From contig NZ_BBQZ01000007.1 in NCBI RefSeq assembly GCF_000974805.1, forward strand, positions 62,001 to 126,000: a stretch of 64,000 bases of DNA. The letters are read 5' to 3'. The stretch comes from Demequina salsinemoris. GTDB lineage: Bacteria > Actinomycetota > Actinomycetes > Actinomycetales > Demequinaceae. Both the position numbers and the translations under genes were made by a program. Positions 58,620-64,000 of the stretch are shown here, in pieces; within the stretch, counting starts at the first letter, position 1; each line of letters begins with the position of its first letter. The notes under the pieces were generated by a model. That model saw only the letters and a list, made by a program, of their open reading frames with translations, had not been told where the DNA came from and ran no database searches.

Positions 58620-58992
58620 CGAGGACACTCTCCAAGAGACTCAGGGAAAGGCCGCCTTGCTCGTCGTGAGTCGAGGCGTCGTCGGCCGTTCCGCCGGTGT
58701 GGATCTTCAGGTGGTTTTCTTGCGCAAGGTCCGTCACGAGCACCCTGACCACACCCAGAGGCAGACGGGTGTGGGCAGAGAGCTCCGCCACGGACTGGTA
58801 CTGACCTGTAGCGAGCTGCAGGATCGTCTTCTTCTCCGGGGTGAGACCCCTCAGAGCCTGAGGCGTGGAGAGCGACTCGACGAGCGCCTCCATCGGCAGG
58901 TCCTTGCCGGCGGCCTTCACGCGCCCGCCGGTGACCGCGTAGGGGCGGACGGCGTAGGTCTCCTCGTCGAGAGGCTCGTGTGCGTCGCTCAT
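58600..58992 (-). CDS. cvnC: DUF742 protein of the conservon (CvnC)
   Basis: A 130-residue protein of the DUF742 family (winged-helix-like), with VRPYAVTGGRVK near the N-terminus, TPEKKTILQLATGQYQSVAE, LPLGVVRVLVTDLAQENHLK and a C-terminal LLESVLDGIAAL. The CAAGGAGGAAG ribosome site is strong. It overlaps the cvnD start and follows cvnB after 19 bp. In Streptomyces CvnC proteins interact with the other three conservon products; the role is regulatory. Confidence 0.92.
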   Translation of the reverse strand: MSDAHEPLDEETYAVRPYAVTGGRVKAAGKDLPMEALVESLSTPQALRGLTPEKKTILQLATGQYQSVAELSAHTRLPLGVVRVLVTDLAQENHLKIHTGGTADDASTHDEQGGLSLSLLESVLDGIAAL

Positions 58993-59011
58993 GACTTCCT
59001 CCTTGGCGCTC

Positions 59012-59452
59012 CTAGGCGCGGAGCTGCCCATCGACCGGAAGGTTCTGCCGCATCTCGGTGATGAGCTGCGGGGTGAGGGCGTTCTCGGTACGCGTGACCA
59101 GGAGCGTCATCTCGTAGCCGACAAGGCCGACGTCGCACGTCGAGTCCGCCGCGACCGCGAGGACCGAGCCGTTCGACACGGACATGAGGAACAGGAACAG
59201 CTCGTCCATCTCGATGATCGACTGACGGACCTCTCCAGCCTGGAGCTGGCGAGCGGCTCCGCGGGTCAGCGACGCCATTCCGGAGACGACTGCCGCCAGG
59301 GTGTCTCCACCCGTGCGGTCGAGGTTCTTCGACATGGCCATCAGCAGACCGTCGGCGCTCACGACGAGCGTGTGGCGCGTTCCGGGCACCGTCTGGACGA
59401 AGTTGTCCAGCAGCCATCCGAAGTTCGTGGCCTCGGGACTCAGTTCGGTCAC
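59012..59452 (-). CDS. cvnB: Roadblock/LC7-domain protein of the conservon (CvnB)
   Basis: A 146-residue Roadblock/LC7 protein with the hydrophobic pattern TRHTLVVSADGLLMAMSKNL, LAAVVSGMASLTRGAARQLQ and a C-terminal QLITEMRQNL. Such domains bind small GTPases and act as activators or scaffolds. The GTG at 59452 has the AAGGAGGAG ribosome site. It sits between cvnA and cvnC in the usual order. Confidence 0.93.
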   Translation of the reverse strand: MTELSPEATNFGWLLDNFVQTVPGTRHTLVVSADGLLMAMSKNLDRTGGDTLAAVVSGMASLTRGAARQLQAGEVRQSIIEMDELFLFLMSVSNGSVLAVAADSTCDVGLVGYEMTLLVTRTENALTPQLITEMRQNLPVDGQLRA

Positions 59453-59507
59453 TGCTCCTCCTTGGGGGTGTCGCTGCTCCAGGGACGGAGCACGGTAGTG
59501 GTCGAGA

Positions 59508-62500
59508 TCATGGCTGATCCTGGCTGGGGGTCTCGGACTGACGCTGATACTCCGCGACGTCGGAGCGTGCGCGCTGCGTCCCGGAGTAGAAGCTCGAGAA
59601 CCGCTGGCGGACCGCGTCGGCGTCGCGAGGCGCCTCGGCGATCTTGACCTCGGCCTCGAGCGGCTTCGGCGCCTCCGCGGCCTTGGTGCGCTCGCGCTTG
59701 GCGAGACCGGCCTTGGTCTTCTGGACCTTCGGACGCTCGGTGGCGAACGAGGCGAACTCCGAGAACACCGCCGACGCGACGTCGGACTGGTCGCCCTCGT
59801 CGGAGTCGGGCTCGGGGTTGATCTGGAATGCGGGGCTGTAGCCCACCGCGGGGCCGGCAGCCTCGAGCGCGCTCGCGCCCGCGTGCTCCCAGCCGGTGGG
59901 GTCGGCCAGCTGGTCCGGTGAGTACACCTCGGAGGCGCTCTCCCTGTGGCCCTGCTCGACCGCCGCGAGCTCGCCCTGCCAGGAGGACGCAGCGGACTCG
60001 TCGGGCATGAAGCCTCCGCCCGCAGGAACGAAGCTGGTCGGCGCGGACGGCGCGCTCGGCATCGCCGACGGGGCGCTCGGCATCGCCGACGGGGCGCTGG
60101 GCGCCACGAAGGACTGGGCCGGCGCGGCGGGGGCCGGGCTCGGGGCCGCGGGCGCAAACGCGCTCGGTGCGGGGCTCGAGGGCTGAGCCACGGGCTCCTC
60201 CGGCTGGGCGGTGGGCAGGTTCACCGGCTCGACCGCCTGCTCCGCGGGGGGCGCAGGAGTGAAGGCGGCGGGCGCGACGGCCGGCGTCAGGGCGACGGGC
60301 TCGGCCGAGAGGGCCGCCGGCGGGAGCACTGCTGCCGCGCTCGGCGCGACAGCGGAGGTCTTGCGGCTGCGGCCGAAGAGCCTGTTGAAGAACCCACCCT
60401 TGTCGGTCTCGCCCGTGGAGTCGTCGCCGATGAGGTCGTCGAAGCCGACGGCCGGCGTCGCCGCGGGGACCACGGCGGGCGGCTGCGGAGCCGCGACCTG
60501 CACCGCGGGAGCCTCGGCGGCGGGCGCAGGCTGAACCGGCTCGGGTGCCACGGCTGCGGGCGTCGCGGCCTCGACCTCCACCACGGGCGTGGGCTCGGCG
60601 AGGGCGGCGAGCTCGGCCTGCGGGGCGAACAGCGACACACGCTCGGCCTGCGGGGCGGGGGCGGCGCTCTGGGCGGGCAGCGCCGAGGCTGCACTCGGCG
60701 CCGTCGCTGCCGAGGCCGCGGAGGCGACGGACGGGGCGGTGAAGACGGCGCGCTGAGAAGGCAGTGGTGCCGGGGGCGTGGCCGGGGCCTGCGGAGCCGC
60801 CTGCTGCTCCCAGTAGGGCTCGGGCGCGAGCGCCGGCGCGACGACCTCGCCCGGCTCCTCGACAAGCGACACCGACTCGACGCCCGCGCGCGGCTCGTCG
60901 TCCTCGAGCAGCGGGATCACGAAGCCGCTGGTGTCGGCGGGCGCCTCGGCGTCCTGACTGCGCGGGTCACCGAAACCGTGCTGGATCAGGGGCGACTGTC
61001 CGGTGACCAACGGCGCCTCGCCGTTGAGCTCGGCGCGCTGGTCGGCGCGGGCGATGCCTGCGGCGAACGCCGCCGCGATTCCCGCGGTGGGGCCGATACC
61101 AGGAGTGTCAGCCGGCATCTGCGCGGACCGTGCGGTGGGCGCGGTGGGAGCGGTCGGCGCGAGCGGATCGAGCCCCGACTCAGGGAAGAACGCGTCGACG
61201 GTCGAGGCCGCAGACGGAGGGACGTCGGCCGCGCGGCTCGAACGGAACCCGCGGAACATCGCGGCGCGCTGCTCGGCGCTCTGCGGCGCGAGCTCGGATG
61301 CCGAGACCGCGGGGGTGAAGCTCGCGCCGGCCTCGCCCTCGAGCGCGGACAGCTGCTCGGCGGTCGCCCGCGCGGGAAGGCCGATGACGTTCGTGCTGTT
61401 CGGGTCCGCGGCGCTCGGCGCTGCGGGCTCGGAGGCGCGGCGACGGCGCGCGGGGAGGCCAGCGGCGGTCGCTCCAGCGACGAGGCTCGACGAGTCGACC
61501 GCGGCACCCTCGGGCGCGGACGCGGCGTCCTCACGGATGAGCCCCTCGACCGAGGAGCCGCTGTCAACGACGGGCTCGGGCGAGGCGGGGGCGGATGCGG
61601 CAGCCTCAGCGCCGGCGCCACGCGTCGGGAGTCCCCCGCGCTGCGGCAGGTCGCCACCGCGGCCGGAGAGGGGCGCGCCCTGCTGGACCGTGGCGGGGGC
61701 GTAGGAGTCCACCGACACCGGAGCGGAGCGGGCCATGCCGGCGGCCTCGGCGGGCCCGGTGAGCGGGTTCTCGATGACCTCGTCGACCACCATCGCCGAC
61801 GGGCGGGTGAGGGCCGGCTGCTCCTGCAGACGGTCGTCGAACAGCGACACGGGGAGTCGGACGGAGACGACGGTCCCCGCTCCCTCGCTCGACTCGATCT
61901 CGACGGCGGCGCCGATGCGCCGGGCGATGCGGCCGACCACGAACAGTCCCAGTCGCTGCGCGCCGAGGATCTCGGACGCCTGGTGGGAGGAGACTCGCGA
62001 GTTCGCGTTGTGGAGCTCCTCGGGGTTCATCCCGATGCCCGTGTCAGCGACCTCGACGACGTAGCCGTCCTCCGACGCGATGGTGCGGACCGCGACCATC
62101 GTGCCGGGGTCGGAGAAGACGGTGGCGTTCTCCAACAGCTCCGCGAACAGGTGCGCGGTGGTGAGCGCCGAGTGGCCGACCATCTGCGGGTCGGCGTCGA
62201 GCTGCAGGTCGATGCGCTCGTACAGCTCGATCTCGGACGATGCGGTACGGATCACGTCGGACAGCGGCATCGGGCGACGCAGGCGGCGTCCGGTGTCGAT
62301 GCCGGCGAGCACCAGGAGCGACTCGGAGTTACGGCGCATCCGGGTCGCGAGGTGGTCGAGCGCGAACAGCTTGGTGAGCGTGTCGGGATCGTCCTCGGAG
62401 CGCTCCATCTCGTCGATCGAGGCGAGCTGGCGGTTGAGGAGCACCTGGTCGCGACGCGCGACGTTGACGAACATCTCCGAGATCGAGCCACGCAGAGCGG

Positions 62501-64000
62501 CCTGCTCGGCGGCGATGGACAGCGTCGCCGCGTTGACGCCGTTGAACGCCTCCGCGAGACGGCCGACCTCATCCTCGGACTCCACAGGGATCTGCACCTC
62601 GGAGAGGTCCACGGTCTCACCCGGCATCGCGACCCGCTCCACCAGGCGCGGCAGCTCCTGGCGGACCGCGGTCGCGGTGGTGGTCAGGCGGCGAAGCGGG
62701 TTGACGATGCGGCGGGCGATCGCGTTCGCGACGACGACGGCGATGAGGAACGCCGCGACGACCGCGGCGACGACGATGAGGAGCTGGGCGGTCAGCGACT
62801 GCACGTCGGAGGTCGCGCCCGACTTGACCTCGTCCCACACCTGGTCGGCGAACGGCTGGTAGCGGGCGACCTCGTCATCGACGGCCTCGACCCAGGGCTC
62901 GTCCTGCGCCGCGACGAGCGCCGAGTCGCCGCCGAGCAGCAGGGCGGTCTGGATCGCGGTGTAGTTGGTGCCGGTCGTGTCGGATGCGGTCGACGCGAAC
63001 GCCGGCACTGCGCTGAGCGTGGAGACGATCTCCGAAGACGTCTGGGCGTCCTCGAGTGAGAGGTCGGCGCGCACGGAGAGCTCGCGAAGCTCGCTCTCAC
63101 CGTTGTCGCCGAACTCACCGTCGAGGATGAGGCGCTGGACCACGATCTTCTCGTACTCGAGAGACTCGGTGAGCGCGGACAGGCGTCCGAACGCATTGAT
63201 TCGCGACGTGAGGGCGGCGTCCGCGGCGGCCGCGGACGCGGAGCTCGCGGCCTGGAGGTTCAGGGCGATCAGCTCGGAGTAGTACTCGAGCGTCGAGGAC
63301 GAGTTCGCCGAGCCGAGCGCCGCGGACTGGCGGGTGCTCTCCAACTCCTGAAGCAGCTCGTTTCCGTCCGCGACTCGTGCGAGAACCGCGGCGTTGTCGT
63401 CGTTGTCGGCGATGTCGGCGACCGAGTCGGTCAGCTCGGTGATCGCGCTCTCGGTCGGCGTCCACGCCGCGAGCATGCCCTCGAGGAACGGCACCGGCGT
63501 GGTGAAGAGGATGCGCGAGGCGAGACCCTCGGCGTCGAGGCTGGCCGCAAGCGTGTCGAGCTGGGTCGTGGTGCCCGTTGCGCTGGCGTCGGCGCTGACG
63601 GCGAGCTTCTCGACCGCGGCGGAGACATCGGCGTAGTCGAGTCGCAGCTGGTTCGCCGCGGAGGTCGTGGGGAAGGACAGGCCCTCCTCGGTCGTCTCGA
63701 TCGTGACGGAGCGGAGGTCGGGCAGGAAGTCGTCACTGGTGCCGAGCATCGACCCGACCCGCTTGATCAGCTGGTCGGCCGTTTCGGTGTCCTCCGAGGC
63801 CTCGAGCGCCGCGATCAGGTCCCCGTAGGCCTGGTTCGTCGCGAGGCGTGCGGCGGTCTGGTCGTTGCGCCCGATCTGAAGGGCGTCGAGGAAGCTGACC
63901 GCGTAGTAGCGCTCGTCGGTGAGCGCCTCACCGAGGTCACGAGCGTCATCGAGGGCGACGACGACCGTCTCGGCGTTGCGGGCGTAGCTGAGGTCGACCC
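59508..64000 (-). CDS. cvnA: Conservon sensor kinase-like protein (CvnA), N-terminus outside window
   Basis: At least 1490 residues are visible; the frame is open to the last base, so the N-terminus lies beyond 64000. In order from the visible N-terminus: a nitrate/nitrite-sensing-like (NIT) helical extracellular domain, a membrane segment (QSLTAQLLIVVAAVVAAFLI), a HAMP-like linker (ARRIVNPLRRLTTTATAV), an H-box-like region (LDHLATRMRRNSESLLVLAG) and an ATPase domain (ELLENATVFSDPG, ADTGIGMNPEEL). A very long Ala/Pro/Gln-rich tail of about 700 residues follows, with short repeats (SAPSAMP) near 60041-60100. The tail is longer than the kinase part. It is the first gene of cvnA-D; the three followers encode its partners. 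Confidence 0.92.
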   Translation of the reverse strand, partial: VDLSYARNAETVVVALDDARDLGEALTDERYYAVSFLDALQIGRNDQTAARLATNQAYGDLIAALEASEDTETADQLIKRVGSMLGTSDDFLPDLRSVTIETTEEGLSFPTTSAANQLRLDYADVSAAVEKLAVSADASATGTTTQLDTLAASLDAEGLASRILFTTPVPFLEGMLAAWTPTESAITELTDSVADIADNDDNAAVLARVADGNELLQELESTRQSAALGSANSSSTLEYYSELIALNLQAASSASAAAADAALTSRINAFGRLSALTESLEYEKIVVQRLILDGEFGDNGESELRELSVRADLSLEDAQTSSEIVSTLSAVPAFASTASDTTGTNYTAIQTALLLGGDSALVAAQDEPWVEAVDDEVARYQPFADQVWDEVKSGATSDVQSLTAQLLIVVAAVVAAFLIAVVVANAIARRIVNPLRRLTTTATAVRQELPRLVERVAMPGETVDLSEVQIPVESEDEVGRLAEAFNGVNAATLSIAAEQAALRGSISEMFVNVARRDQVLLNRQLASIDEMERSEDDPDTLTKLFALDHLATRMRRNSESLLVLAGIDTGRRLRRPMPLSDVIRTASSEIELYERIDLQLDADPQMVGHSALTTAHLFAELLENATVFSDPGTMVAVRTIASEDGYVVEVADTGIGMNPEELHNANSRVSSHQASEILGAQRLGLFVVGRIARRIGAAVEIESSEGAGTVVSVRLPVSLFDDRLQEQPALTRPSAMVVDEVIENPLTGPAEAAGMARSAPVSVDSYAPATVQQGAPLSGRGGDLPQRGGLPTRGAGAEAAASAPASPEPVVDSGSSVEGLIREDAASAPEGAAVDSSSLVAGATAAGLPARRRRASEPAAPSAADPNSTNVIGLPARATAEQLSALEGEAGASFTPAVSASELAPQSAEQRAAMFRGFRSSRAADVPPSAASTVDAFFPESGLDPLAPTAPTAPTARSAQMPADTPGIGPTAGIAAAFAAGIARADQRAELNGEAPLVTGQSPLIQHGFGDPRSQDAEAPADTSGFVIPLLEDDEPRAGVESVSLVEEPGEVVAPALAPEPYWEQQAAPQAPATPPAPLPSQRAVFTAPSVASAASAATAPSAASALPAQSAAPAPQAERVSLFAPQAELAALAEPTPVVEVEAATPAAVAPEPVQPAPAAEAPAVQVAAPQPPAVVPAATPAVGFDDLIGDDSTGETDKGGFFNRLFGRSRKTSAVAPSAAAVLPPAALSAEPVALTPAVAPAAFTPAPPAEQAVEPVNLPTAQPEEPVAQPSSPAPSAFAPAAPSPAPAAPAQSFVAPSAPSAMPSAPSAMPSAPSAPTSFVPAGGGFMPDESAASSWQGELAAVEQGHRESASEVYSPDQLADPTGWEHAGASALEAAGPAVGYSPAFQINPEPDSDEGDQSDVASAVFSEFASFATERPKVQKTKAGLAKRERTKAAEAPKPLEAEVKIAEAPRDADAVRQRFSSFYSGTQRARSDVAEYQRQSETPSQDQP

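Noticed and set aside
60041..60100. 21-bp direct repeats within the conservon kinase gene considered as a mobile or regulatory repeat
   Set aside because: They are in frame and encode the Ala/Pro/Ser low-complexity tail, so coding-sequence expansion explains them.

Overview
The window is 64 kb of very GC-rich DNA, densely packed with genes on both strands. It shows many GTG starts, ATGA/GTGA overlaps, a CvnA-D conservon (a cluster typical of actinobacteria) and many leaderless promoters. This points to a high-GC Gram-positive bacterium (Actinomycetota). A member of the Micrococcales is my best guess, and the family cannot be fixed from the sequence. I see no phage, transposase, rRNA or CRISPR array.

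Layout. 1-5203: sugar ABC importer (binding protein cut by the window edge, two permeases) with a YicI-type alpha-xylosidase. 5471-8417: OmpR-type two-component system and metZ. 8527-10960: two unknown proteins and a PrsW-type membrane protease. 10936-14551: copper locus (copA, copZ, a second HMA protein, a MerR/CueR-type regulator) with two CueR-type promoters. 14669-23971: racemase, a TIM-barrel/kinase fusion, a GNAT/P-loop fusion, a luciferase-like monooxygenase, a divergent FAD-oxidoreductase/LuxR pair around a tandem-repeat operator, a GNAT and an ABM-ASCH fusion. 24078-30747: purQ, purS, purC and purD mixed with envelope proteins (septum-formation lipoprotein, TRIC channel, two paralogous lipoproteins). 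30905-34715: TetR plus a MacB-like ABC exporter. 35184-38319: a membrane protein, purA and the class II aldolase gene. 38509-44260: a five-gene operon joining a membrane glycosyltransferase to a complete phosphorelay and an acyltransferase. 44272-53913: RNA methyltransferase, DUF2786 protein, purT, DedA, a LemA/DUF3137/SHOCT cluster, pyrE, SDR, exonuclease III and an LRV protein. 54064-56977: NarL-type system with two sensor-like proteins. 57082-57468: three tRNA genes. 57459-64000: a PIN protein and the conservon cvnA-D.

The most notable system is the 38.5-44.3 kb operon. A response-regulator receiver, a degenerate GGDEF domain and a processive family 2 glycosyltransferase are fused in one protein, followed by a soluble histidine kinase, a stand-alone receiver, an HPt protein and a membrane O-acyltransferase. 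No gene of the operon has a DNA-binding domain, so the phosphorelay probably gates polysaccharide synthesis directly.

Three features run across the window. (1) The 9-mer GGACGATGC or its complement occurs at least 35 times by eye, against about one expected, in genes and spacers on both strands. (2) About fifteen genes have a TANNNT -10 box 6-8 nt before the start codon, which means leaderless transcripts. (3) Long palindromic intergenic repeats occur; one ~100-bp element is present twice (19.8 and 51.6 kb). A 20-bp operator-like sequence is also shared between the LuxR/FAD-oxidoreductase promoter region (21.5 kb) and the NarL-type operon (54.0 kb).
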